This document shows positions 21,101 through 29,219 of a stretch of DNA of 64,000 bases, one piece after another; the first letter of the stretch is position 1; each line of letters opens with the position of its first letter. A program made the translations under genes and the position numbers. The notes under the pieces are model-generated. The model was not told the DNA's origin and did no database searches. It was given only the letters and a program-made list of their open reading frames with translations. This DNA comes from Drosophila persimilis. Lineage: Eukaryota; Arthropoda; Insecta; Diptera; Drosophilidae. The stretch covers positions 13,662,501 through 13,726,500 of the forward strand of contig NW_020825294.1 in the NCBI RefSeq assembly GCF_003286085.1. The letters are read 5' to 3'.

Positions 21101-24100
21101 AATAGTCTCTGAGATTTGTGGTTGCCCCAGATTTTCGTCCTTTGCGGGGGCGGAAGGGGGTGCGGCGAAATTTTGACACAAAACGGTCAAAGTCCGATAT
21201 CACAGGAGTGTGGATACCAAATTTGGTTGCTCTAGCTCTTATGGGTTCTGAGATCCTTGAACTCATATTTTGCAATTGGCAAAACCGACCATGAAACCTG
21301 TGTGTTAGAGTGAGACAGAGCGAGAAAAAATGAAATTGTTTTCGTGATTCTGGCTATAATAATTATACAATCTGGTTCAGATTTTGCACTCTGTAAGATA
21401 TAGTCATCTTCTACGATTCTGCGTTTTTATTTTTCTCGTATCGTCGAAATTGTGGATGCCACAGATTTTCGCCCTTTGTGGGGGCGGAAGTGGGCGGGGC
21501 AAAGTTTTGAAATATTTTTGTAGCAGTGACATATCACAGACGTCTGGATCCAAAACATCGTTGCTCTAGCTCTTATAGTCTTTGAGCACTAGGCGCTGAA
21601 GGGGACGGACGGACGGACAGACAGACATGGCTCAATCGACTCGGCTATTGATGCTGATCAAGAATATATATACTTTATGGGGTCGGAAACGATTCCTTCT
21701 AGACGTTACACACATCCATTCTCACCACAAATCTAATATGCCCCAATACTTATTTTGAGTATCGGGTATAACGAGCTGACCCGCGAACTTCGTACAGCCT
21801 AACAGTCAACTCTTTCATTTTTTTTGTAATTCAAATATTACATTGATTATGGCAAAAAATAAAAGTTAACTATTAATTTTTATATTATAGATTCAGTTTC
21901 ATTTTTATTGTATACTTTGCTGTAAACTTTTATACTTTATTGTGTACTGTATGGTACCAGATATTTTTTGTTTGATTACCTGGCGCGTAAATGAACAGAG
22001 AAGATGGTGTTCCAATACGGGAACAGGCAACATACACACGCACTGCCCCTGGGATTTGTTTATAGTTATAGCGAAAGCAAGCCGTACTGGAATCTGCAGT
22101 CGTTTAGACTCGAATGGTACGTCAGTCGGAATCATTGGGATGCGGGTATCGAAAGGTCTTCTCCTTTATACTTTCCTTTCAATATGATTGCTTGTTCTTG
22201 TTCGCTCAACCAATCATTTAATAAATAATTTTGAACAACAAATGGAAACACTTTTTGAATAAGTTCAGCTTTTGATTGCGCTAACTTACAAAAACTCTCA
22301 GAAAAGGTGATGCAGCCTGTAGGCACATCTATAGGAAATTTGCCATTAGCAATATCAATGAGTTGTTTAGAGAATATGTCTCCAGATTGAAAATTTCGCA
22401 ACATGACACGCATATTCTTGCTTAAATGTAATACCTTGACGTATCAACAAATTGCAGGACTTTAAAAATGCATTCAGTAACACTTTTTAATTTGATAGAA
22501 ATTTGTGGTATTTAAATTTAGTAGTAAAGAGACGTTTACAGCAAAGAGACGTTATAGCAATTTTTGTATGCAAATATAGAAAAGGGGTTGTAAGGGATTT
22601 ATCATCTTGATTGAAAAATCATAGAGGTCTACAGCTTGTCAAAATATAAAGCGATATTTGTAGTGTAGACTGTATAGAAAAGTTCTGTTTTTTTTTAATT
22701 TTTTCAGGCAATTTTTTTTTAAATTTTTTTCTCCGTAAGAACCATTCTCGTACATTAAGCAATATTATAAAAAAAAAGAATTTGCGAACTTGTTTTGCTA
22801 GTCGAAGCGATGCGTTGCGTTGTTGGTCAATTCCTCTACGTCTGTCGACTATTTATCTGAGCGATACTCCCCGTTCTAGTTGCCTTTGTGGATTTCGTTC
22901 ATCTCGGTCCTCTTGCGATTGGGATTCACGAATCTGCGTCATGCGCACACGCTCATCTGCATTGTTTTCTTGGATTTGTTTACCTGAAATTCGTACTCTT
23001 ATATCTCGAATGGTTCTAGAATTGATCGTTTGACGACTCAAATTGGCCCCTCTGCGTCTTATTGGCATTGCTCAAATGTATTAAATTCTGGGGTTACAAT
23101 GTTTTAATTGAACCAGGGACCGTAATCATTATAAGTTATATAATAAAAATTACTTGGTAATGAACGTATTTCAATTTTTTACGATTTTCTTCACAGATAA
23201 GCATTATTTTTGAGTAATTTGATAAAATCATTATTCTTGATCAAAAAAAATAAAACTCAAAAATAATGATTATCTATGATTTTTATTTTTTTCGCTTAAA
23301 ATAAAACTCAACAGGAATTTACGGCTTCTGTGATAGAATGTTCGCCAATATTATTGTATATCCTTGTCAAAGGACCACAAAGCTACACCCTGCGCTAAAA
23401 TTTTCTTTTTGAAAATATATTAAAATTTTTTGTTATTATTGGTTTTGCTGTCGGAAATACGTTTAATTAGTTGTCGCGCTTGAGCTGCTTGAGCAAGGCT
23501 GTGCTATTGCACCAATCTGAAATATTAATTTTTAATATGTTATGTTATATGTATATAAATGATATAAATACTAACGGGTTCTTTCAAATTAAAAGAAAGG
23601 AAACCTGCTTTAACTGAGCTCTGGCGAGCATCAGGCTTATTGGGTTCTGCAGCAATACTCGTCTTATCCGTGGATCCAAGTAGATACTGCAAACAATTGC
23701 ATCGCACCCCAAAAGGCTCTCCTCTCTGTCACAGATGCACTGGCTCTAAGCTTGGCTTTCACTGGTAATTGCTGCTGCCACAGTGAGCTTGAGCTCCAGC
23801 CATAGCTTGTAGAAGTCACCCATGAATAATTGAGTGCTTTGTAATTTTACTGTTGCAAGGTATGCCGGTTCCAGGGTATTAACAAGCCTTTTCAAGTCAC
23901 TCTACTCAGCTGCAGCTCCCGTTAGTATTAATATCATTTATATACATATACCATAACATATTAAAAATTAATATTTCAGACTAGTGCAATAGCACAGCCT
24001 TGCTCAAGCAGCTTAAGCGCGACAACTAATTAAACATATTTCCGACAACAAAACCAAAAATAACAAAAAATTTTAATGTATTTTCAAAAAGAAAATTTTA

Positions 24101-27100
24101 GCACAGGGTGTAGCTTTATGGTCTTTTGACAAGGATATGCAATAATATTGGCGAACATTCTAACACAGAAGCCGTAAATTCCTGTTGAGTTTTATTTTAA
24201 GCGAAAAAAATAAAAATCATAATAATTATTTTTGAGTTTTATTTTTTTTTTGATCAAGAATAATGATTAAGTCTAAGTTTTATCAAATTACTCAAAAATA
24301 TTGATTATCTGTGAAGAAAATCTTAAAAATCAAAAGTTTACAAATCATGGCGGCAATGCAGAGATTGTACAAAAATAAAGATTTTGGTGTAAATAGTGTT
24401 TTTCTAGGTCCATTAAATATAAACGATTTTTTTATAAAAAAAAAAAAAATAATGATTATTTACGGTCCCTGAATTGAACTTCTTCGAAATGGCTAAACCG
24501 ATTTTCTTGAAATTTTATGGGCTTTCGATTATAATTTTTTTTTAGATGTTTTCGCTTCCGATACGTTTTGTCTCTGATTTCATACTCAATATTCAAACCC
24601 CAGGACCGAATTTTGGTTTCGGCCTACTGAGATTTCATATGTGTTTGAAAAAGTTTTATTCAATTTAATATTTTTCATACCATTTTCTTTAAATTTCATG
24701 ACGCCACATTTACATTTAATGCTATTGGCTATTACCTTGGCAATCGTAGTAACAATTTTCTGGGTTTTACAGATGCAGCTCCAGATTTACATTAGTATTT
24801 TTAATTCTAAACACAGCCATATCACTTCCTTTAATCTAATCAATCTTTAATCAATCTGAATAAAACTTTGTCAAAACATAAGGGCGTGTAAAAAAATAAT
24901 GTATACCAAATCTTAACCCGATAAGACCACTCCTTCGGGTATAAAAAAAAAGGATATGTGTTTGGGAGGTACCCGAAGGAGTGGTCTGATCGTGATGATG
25001 CCGATGCGCAGACCTCACCGATAAACACACAAAATTTCACGAAAATCGGTCGAGCCATTTCGGAGGAGTTAAGCAAATGTAATATATTAAAATTAAAGAT
25101 TTATGCTTAATTAGTGTACACATGTATAATGAATGGAAACGATTATTCAAGTTTCGGAATCGTTGGACCATTAATTATTTAAAAACACAACATACAGTAC
25201 CAAGTTTAATAATAACTTCCGAATAACTCTTTGCGAAGACTGACTATATTTAGTAGATCCGGCATGACATCCTAATCCTCGGATAAGCTCGTTATCTTTT
25301 TCATGTTAGGGAGTCATTCAGTCGATGGATCGTTTTTTGCTGCGCTAGACGTTAGTTTAAAATGAGTTGGACTCGGGACATGAAAATCTTACTATTAGAG
25401 GCATAATGAATCAAAACGAATCTGTGTTGACTTGGCCGCAAGTTCTTCTCAATCAATAATAAGAAACGGCATATTTCACGGAAATGTGTGCCCTCCGAAT
25501 GGGATAAGACTACGAACTACAGATGGGGAGGTAAAAGTCAAAATTACACATACGTATGCTTGGATTTACGAATGCTAATTTGAGCTAAGCTTCATAGCTG
25601 TGTTTCGGAAATAAATGTAAAGTTGAGGTCGCAGCAACAACTCACAACGTTGGCCCTCGTTTTATTGTAAAACCTATTATAACAATCATAAAACAAAAAT
25701 AAAAAAATTGTTTTTGCTCCTTTTGATTAGAACTTCTTTTGGGTATAACGACGTAAAATCGTCGGTCCCTTCAGTGTCGTTATAACCGGATTCTACTGTA
25801 TTTTCATATAATTTGACACTTTTTAACCAAATACATTTTTAAGCTATAAAAATACATTTAGCAATTCATTTTAATCACTTCTTCGAGGAGCTCACAATGT
25901 TATTAAGCACCGATGCCTTGCTGTAATGCAAAACGCAAGGCAAAGCAATAATTATTTAGCACTGTGTAATTTACGAGCAAGTTGGAAAACTTTTTAAAAT
26001 TATTATTTATTTTACCATACCTTATCATCGTCAGCAATGGCTGAAATTTCATCCCATAAATTGGTCATAAGTTTTTTATAGTCATCCAGCCGAGAACTGC
26101 TACAATCTCCCTTTCCTTCAACCACGCATGCTCTTACTGCCATGCAAAGAAAGTCATTTTGATCCAAAAATCCGTTATTATCTATATCTAAAAACGAAAA
26201 GGGAAATGTAAATAGTTATTTTTATATCTGAAAACTTAAGTTATGCTATTAAAGTTTTGGTGTCAGTATAAATGTAGGATTAGGTACTTCGGTTAAATAA
26301 AATCTAGGAAGACGAAAGGGAGGAAGACCAACTAACTTTCCCACCACTGAATGAAATTATCGTATCTTCCTTTTTCGAATAGAAAGTTTGGTTCGGAAAT
26401 AAAAAATTTAAACTTTCAATATTTATTTTGTCGTAAATTCTTTTATTGTCGTGATCGTTATCTATAGCTGTATGAACTTCACTAGTTTAAAATTATGAAC
26501 AAGTTTGCAATTAATACTTGATGGCCAATTGGTCGGATAGTTTGTAATCAAAACATATACATACAAAGCAACATACATAAAAAACAATCGTAAAAAAGGG
26601 TGCCACTTTATATACTTGCAGAGGGTTTTAAAATTTTCTTCAAGAATTTTTTCAGTGGCCCTCTCTCTCATGTTTACAGTAGTTTTATTCTTGAACAGCA
26701 AGAGCGTAAACGTAGTCTTAGTCTAAGTGTTTTACATAATACAAATAGCTATTGAGCTGTATTTTAGATTTCTTACCGAATGAACGCGTTTTTTTGTTCT
26801 CATCTTGTATAGACAATCTTTCTTTAAATCATGTACTCAATTGTTGTTCGACTGACTAATATTTTTAATTATTATTGGTTTCCTTTGATAAGGCTGGTTT
26901 TTCGTGTGTGGATGGAGATTTATTTTGAACACAAATTAAGAATTTTTTGTGGCAAAACAGTCAGAATGCTAAATGCGTGTAATTGTTTTTGTTTTATTTC
27001 ATCTCTCTCTATCTCTAACCAATCGTTTCGTCTGAGTGTTCCAATATTCTATTTATAAGTGCTGTCTTAGCCTGTTGCCTTTTCTTAATGTTGTGCTTTT

Positions 27101-27666
27101 TGTGTTAGTTAGAGGTTACCTATTTTTTTATCTCTGTATTGAAATGGTGTTTGAACTTCCTGTACTAGATATTTTTTCCACCAATAAGATCCCAAATCCC
27201 TTTTTCTTTGACACCTGTCACAATGTACAATTTAAATTGCTTCACTCAGCCGTATTTAAAGGTAATATTAAGATTGTGCTCTACTTTTCATACAACAATT
27301 TAAAGTCAGGATATGGATATGTATCGACTTCAGACATTGACTCTTTAAGGTGTTGCTCGCCCCCAAAGTCTCCTGAATCGATAACGGATTGTCAATTTTT
27401 CTGATTCCGGGCATTGCCTTTTTCATTTAATAAAATCGGGTATATACTTAATCATAAAATTCCGAATCGATCATTTTCAGATTTTGAAAATCTCGAAAGC
27501 TATACCATGGCTGGGAAACCCGATTATAACACTTACTTATTATTTAAAAAAAAATTAATTAATTAAGTTTTAGTATCTTATTGCATCGTAATTATTACAG
27601 TCTTTCAAACTTACCATACATGTACCGCACAACAAAATCTACACGGTTATCCCATGAATAAGCCAT
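8992..27666 (-). CDS. Scp1: Sarcoplasmic calcium-binding protein, five coding exons
   Basis: Coding exons (5' to 3'): 27666-27615, 26187-26021, 20631-20551, 9326-9174, 9108-8992. They total 570 nt, giving 189 residues, the usual size of arthropod SCPs. All junctions are GT...AG with matching phases. The start MAYSWDNRVDFVVRYMY is the family N-terminus and the protein ends NLFGPL. Three canonical EF-hand loops bind Ca2+: residues 18-29 (DIDNNGFLDQND), 70-81 (DDDKDGKISNQE) and 114-125 (DIDSDGIVGVKE). A fourth EF-hand region (about 151-163) lacks ligands, as is normal in SCPs. The role is cytosolic Ca2+ buffering, mainly in muscle. The reading frame is intact despite ~18 kb of transposon-laden intron. 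The symbol is by resemblance to the Drosophila SCP that starts this way; a close paralogue is possible. Confidence 0.93.
9174..9326 (-). CDS. Scp1: Scp1 coding exon 4
   Basis: 51 codons, phase 0 at both ends (acceptor TTTGCAG, donor GTGAGC). It encodes EF-hand 3, with loop DIDSDGIVGVKE, and the following helix EYRYNCITRVAIDD. Confidence 0.95.
9363..9490. other. Intron 3 sequence, left edge
   Basis: Short unique-looking intronic sequence between exon 4 and the solo LTR. It has a purine-rich patch (GGAAAGGGAGAGGGAGAGAAAG) near 9435 but no gene or recognised repeat. Confidence 0.4.
9491..9862 (+). mobile_element. Solo LTR of a BEL/Pao element
   Basis: 372 bp from TGTTCGGAGCAGAACCC to TATCTCCACA, flanked by a perfect 5-bp duplication AAGAT (9486-9490 and 9863-9867). 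It is the same LTR as at 46243-46593 and 48317-48690, with only a few differences. A solo LTR with an intact target duplication means LTR-LTR recombination removed the internal part. It sits in Scp1 intron 3 in the orientation opposite to the gene. Confidence 0.93.
9863..10224. other. AT-rich intronic stretch
   Basis: Part of Scp1 intron 3. Very AT-rich, with no coding potential and no repeat family that I recognise. Confidence 0.5.
10225..10297 (+). mobile_element. DINE-1-like fragment
   Basis: About 70 bp matching the family interior: TTGTGGATGCGACAGATTTTC and AGTAGCAGTGACATAT, with an internal deletion. Both ends are lost. It abuts the 3' tail of the LINE on its right. Confidence 0.65.
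10298..11009 (-). mobile_element. LINE family A, 3' part (split by LINE B)
   Basis: The 3' end of a Jockey/CR1-like non-LTR retrotransposon on the minus strand. It encodes the end of the reverse transcriptase ORF ([47 protein letters not shown]) and a short 3' UTR with an A-rich tail at 10298-10325. Its upstream part continues at 12273-14850. The two parts are separated by an inserted LINE B copy. Frameshifts near 10730 break the ORF. Confidence 0.85.
11010..12272 (-). mobile_element. LINE family B, 5'-truncated, inserted in LINE A
   Basis: Minus-strand copy with a pure run of over 20 T on the plus strand (about 11007-11029), which is its poly(A) tail. A GC-richer 3' UTR follows (11030-11330), then a 332-codon open frame (12328-11330, its first codons not LINE B) covering the RT from GVPQGSHLGPLLFTLFINDL through YADDVKLC to the end of ORF2. 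The 5' end is truncated within RT. The open frame and uniform tail suggest it is younger than the LINE A it interrupts. Same orientation as its host element. Confidence 0.88.
12273..14850 (-). mobile_element. LINE family A, 5' and middle part
   Basis: Reads leftwards from a GC-richer 5' region (14850-14550). ORF1 begins at 14457 and encodes a cysteine/histidine finger (C...F-x-RCWLCDNFAHIKCAG), the PHD-like type found in ORF1 of several insect LINEs. It is soon truncated. ORF2 retains APE endonuclease motifs (MGDFNLPFLSW at 14028; RLLDLVFVND) and RT motifs ([41 protein letters not shown]). Frameshifts near 13300 and others separate the blocks. The 3' end is at 10298-11009. Confidence 0.88.
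14960..17580 (+). mobile_element. LINE family B, long copy
   Basis: Plus-strand copy starting at the endonuclease: NVKGLRSKLGI, VFTETWLKPD, GGVLIAVDSN, VLGDFNLPGTVW, RLLDLCFVSDP (to about 15606). Frames break between 15601 and 16283, and RT is open again to 17480. Key residues have decayed: [11 protein letters not shown] is EFRKPFDSVNH and YADD is HADD, so it is inactive. Close to the end, coding sequence jumps to 3' UTR sequence at about 17490 (internal deletion). The element ends in an A-run at 17573-17583, where a DINE-like element begins. Confidence 0.88.
17584..18700 (+). mobile_element. DINE-1-like element, full length
   Basis: 1117 bp. It starts CGAGGGGGAACGTTGTGAG, then a hairpin (GAGTTG/CAACTC stem) and TATACCCGATACT. 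It ends with a hairpin (ATACTCA-TTT-TGAGTAT) followed by CGGGTATA. The 13-bp TATACCCGATACT and terminal AGTATCGGGTATA are subterminal inverted repeats. A (GTCY)n-type array lies at about 18506-18570 (GGACGGACAGACAGAC units). These traits fit DINE-1/mini-me, non-autonomous Helentron-type elements. It follows the LINE B poly(A). Confidence 0.88.
18701..19188 (-). mobile_element. DINE-1-like fragment, inverted
   Basis: Interior of the same family in reverse orientation, lacking both ends. It lies head-to-head with the full copy on the left and back-to-back with the copy on the right, so the three together form an inverted-repeat composite. Confidence 0.85.
19189..19814 (+). mobile_element. DINE-1-like element, internally deleted
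   Basis: Plus-strand copy with near-complete 5' end (GGAACGTTGTGAGTTG) and complete 3' end (AAGTATCGGGTATA). About 490 bp of interior is missing compared with the full-length copies. It carries a short GACGGACGGATAGACAGAC array at about 19640-19670. Confidence 0.87.
19815..20550. other. Scp1 intron 3, right part
   Basis: AT-rich sequence between the DINE cluster and exon 3. No gene or recognised repeat family. Confidence 0.5.
20551..20631 (-). CDS. Scp1: Scp1 coding exon 3
   Basis: 27 codons, phase 0 at both ends. It completes EF-hand 2 (DGKISNQEFKDAVKKTCVGK) and ends EEFPQ. The acceptor is TTTTAG at 20634-20632 and the donor is GTAAGAG from 20550. It is isolated between 11.2 and 5.4 kb introns. 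Confidence 0.94.
20682..21770 (+). mobile_element. DINE-1-like element, full length
   Basis: 1089 bp with the same 5' end, hairpins, subterminal inverted repeats, short (GTCY)n array (about 21604-21628) and 3' end as the copy at 17584. It follows an A-run (ACAAAAA) and lies in Scp1 intron 2, just upstream of exon 3. Confidence 0.9.
21771..23113 (-). mobile_element. Helitron/Helentron remnant, internally deleted
   Basis: Minus-strand coding pieces in Helitron order. The N-terminus is at 23068-22853 (MPIRRRGANLSRQTINSRT, the arginine-rich start typical of Helitron replicases). After a large deletion comes the Pif1-like helicase C-terminal part: 22413-22132 (MRVMLRNFQSGDIFSKQLID, then NDWLSEQEQAI) and 22135-21905 (MIPTDVPFESKRLQIPVRLA, then AFAITINKSQGQ, the last helicase motif). 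The Rep nuclease and most helicase motifs are missing. Sequence homologous to typical 5' leaders continues beyond the hAT insertion at 24480. Confidence 0.8.
23106..24479 (-). mobile_element. hAT derivative with ~0.5-kb terminal inverted repeats
   Basis: The element spans 23114-24471 and is flanked by a perfect 8-bp duplication AATTGAAC (23106-23113, 24472-24479). Both ends are CAGGGACCGTAA in inverted orientation, and the arms (about 23114-23578 and 23930-24471) pair over almost their whole length with small indels. The unique centre encodes on the minus strand a hAT transposase fragment: LEPAYLATVKLQSTQLFMGD and IYLDPRIRRVLLQNP-like text. An 8-bp duplication, CAGGG termini and that transposase text fit the hAT superfamily. 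It is nested in the Helitron leader. Confidence 0.85.
23620..23905 (-). pseudogene. hAT transposase fragment
   Basis: Inside the long-inverted-repeat element. Two conserved hAT stretches can be read on the minus strand: one with EPAYLATVKLQS...FYKLWLELKL and one with IYLDPRIR..LLQNP. They are separated by a stop and a shift. The catalytic residues and the C-terminal dimerisation region are absent, so it is a remnant. Confidence 0.75.
24480..25110 (-). mobile_element. Helitron-type leader and flank
   Basis: On the minus strand this holds phrases typical of Helitron leaders, such as AATGGCTCGACCGATTTTCG near 25060 and a second version (AATCGGTTTAGCCATTTCG) near 24495. A perfect 17-bp inverted repeat (GACCACTCCTTCGGGTA at 24925-24941, complement at 24970-24986) forms a strong hairpin. 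I infer that it is the 5' part of the Helitron remnant to the left. Families are matched by eye only. Confidence 0.45.
25111..26020. other. Scp1 intron 2, transposon scraps
   Basis: No gene. Two small repeat pieces are visible. A DINE-like 5' end in reverse lies at about 25627-25665 (GCAACAACTCACAACGTT). A Tc1/pogo-like inverted terminus lies at 25741-25799, whose reverse complement starts CAGTAGAATCCGGTTATAAC next to TA. The rest is unassigned. Confidence 0.45.
26021..26187 (-). CDS. Scp1: Scp1 coding exon 2
   Basis: 167 nt, entering in phase 1 and leaving in phase 0. It encodes EF-hand 1 (with the Asp codon split across the exon 1/2 junction), CMAVRACVVEGKGD and the helix into EF-hand 2 (WDEISAIADDDK). 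The acceptor is TTTTTAG before 26187 and the donor GTATGG from 26020. Confidence 0.95.
26188..27614. other. Scp1 intron 1
   Basis: 1427 bp of AT-rich intronic sequence. Some open stretches occur by chance, but I see no exon, RNA gene or recognised transposon. Confidence 0.55.
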
Positions 27667-27705
27667 TATGATGGTATTTCTATTTTCTTAATCCGCATAA
27701 AAGTG
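27615..27705 (-). CDS. Scp1: Scp1 exon with start codon
   Basis: Coding part 27666-27615 (ATG at 27666-27664; first 17 codons plus one base). The exon probably begins at 27705, just after an acceptor TTTCAG (to 27706), giving about 39 bases of 5' UTR in this exon. The donor is GTAAGTTT from 27614. The start is fixed by the conserved MAYSWDNRV N-terminus. Confidence 0.92.
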
Positions 27706-27706
27706 C

Positions 27707-27812
27707 TGAAATTAGAAAAACAAACGATGAGTTGAGGAAGAGTCGAAGTCATACAGTCTTATGAAGGCTAGATATTAAAACCCAGACATAGTAAATATAA
27801 TAGCTCCTTACC
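27707..27812 (-). other. Scp1: Probable 5' UTR intron of Scp1
   Basis: A strong donor (AAG|GTAAGG, intron start 27811) pairs with the acceptor at 27707-27706, giving a 106-bp intron in the 5' UTR. The upstream non-coding exon would end at 27812. Its start is unknown, and I see no clear TATA box or initiator. Confidence 0.55.
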
Positions 27813-27965
27813 TTAAGAATTGCTTACTTTAGACTAACTAAATTTGCTCAAACCAAAGTCAGACACATTCGCAACATCCATTTAATTTGCATGTATCTAA
27901 ACATTATACGTGCATACATATAGATATAAATAAATATATACATGATACATATATACGTATACTTA

Positions 27966-28004
<39 letters not shown>

Positions 28005-28284
28005 TATATTTATATATATTATGTAGATATATAGACATAATGTAAATATATAGAGGTACCCAAAAAAGATATTTATAGTGCATGCATAACCTATTATAAA
28101 ACACATTTTTCACAAAACATACACATATTATTCTTGGTTGCTACCGTATCTATCCATCTTTTACCTTTCACGTAAAAGTCTGCATATTTTCAATTAATAT
28201 AAAAGCCCGTAATGAAACGCTATTTCTTATCAACTTACGAATGTTACACTAAAATTTGTATTTATTTAAACAACAGTAATTACA
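27813..28284. other. Scp1 upstream region with TA microsatellite
   Basis: Presumed 5' UTR exon and promoter region of Scp1 on the minus strand. A long TA-rich simple repeat occupies about 27925-28035. No transposon coding sequence is seen until the LINE at 28285. Confidence 0.5.
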
Positions 28285-28640
28285 ATCGGCTGCGTCTCAT
28301 TAAAATCCGTAGGATTTGCATGGAATTCTCTTTCTCCACAAACTTTTCTCTGGTGAGGTCGATTTCACTGCTCTCACAAGCCTTTTTAGTTTTGCTTTGC
28401 CGTCCAACCTTACTAGGCATTACTTTCCTTTTCAATTTCAACTCTGTCTTTCTAACTACTCTGACCATGAATCTTTCCGCAGCCTTTGCCGTGATTCCAA
28501 TAAATTGTTTCATTTCATTTCCTTTGAGACTTGTGCTATCAAGGTTTTATTTTTTTATTTTTATTTTCAACAATCTTCAATTGTTGTATCAGAGATCAGT
28601 TTAACTAATCATAAACAATAAATCTAACATCGATGAACAG
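28285..28640 (+). mobile_element. LINE family C-like 3' end
   Basis: Encodes the last part of a Jockey/CR1-like ORF2 (GILFLHKLFSGEVDF, LTRHYFPFQF, SNYSDHESFRSLC), clearly related to family C at 41167-42255 but diverged. A/T-rich tail sequence follows. 5'-truncated and frameshifted, about 0.5 kb upstream of the Scp1 5' exon. Confidence 0.75.
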
Positions 28641-29219
28641 AATAATATGTCCTTGGAGTTTGACGACTACTAAAATAAAATAAACTTACTTGAAGTAAAC
28701 TTGCTGTTCCTCAACATATAGTTCTCATATTGGTAAATGAAAACATGCAAACAAAATTTTTGTCTAAGTCTTAGTGCTCTCTTCTACTCTTTTACTCTCT
28801 CAAAATTATAATCTTCTATATATATAGATATATAGCTCATATGCTTGGAAATACTTGCTTCTATGCATAACGAACATCTGATCAACTTCTAAGTGTCATG
28901 CAACATTGAACGTAGATTAATATTAGTACTCAAAAGTACTTGTTTCTTCACTGAGTGTTTATATTACGAATATTTTTAATATAGTGATCCGATGTTGAAT
29001 CTTAAATTACACAGCCCCTCAAAAAATATATCCCTATGTATTTTGAGGTCCGGAACACAAATCAAAGTTCTGAATACTTTATCGCATTAGGTGACATCTA
29101 ATTCGTAATCAGCGACCCCAAAAAAGTTTAAAGCAAATCTGATGAATTTTTCAAACGAGCTTGAACCATGTTTCGATCATATTGGTTTTTGGAAGTGGGA
29201 GCAATTCTGACATTCGATT
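28641..29219. other. Unassigned intergenic sequence
   Basis: AT-rich with no supported gene. A (TA) run lies near 28818. The right edge (29130-29219) precedes LINE A and is not recognised. Confidence 0.4.

Noticed and set aside
26831-27404. Two overlapping plus-strand frames of 75 and 122 codons in intron 1
   Set aside because: Hydrophobic AT-rich text without motifs, antisense to Scp1, and the region is otherwise plain intron.
27904-28113. 69-codon Ile/Tyr-rich minus-strand frame
   Set aside because: It is a translation of a TA microsatellite.
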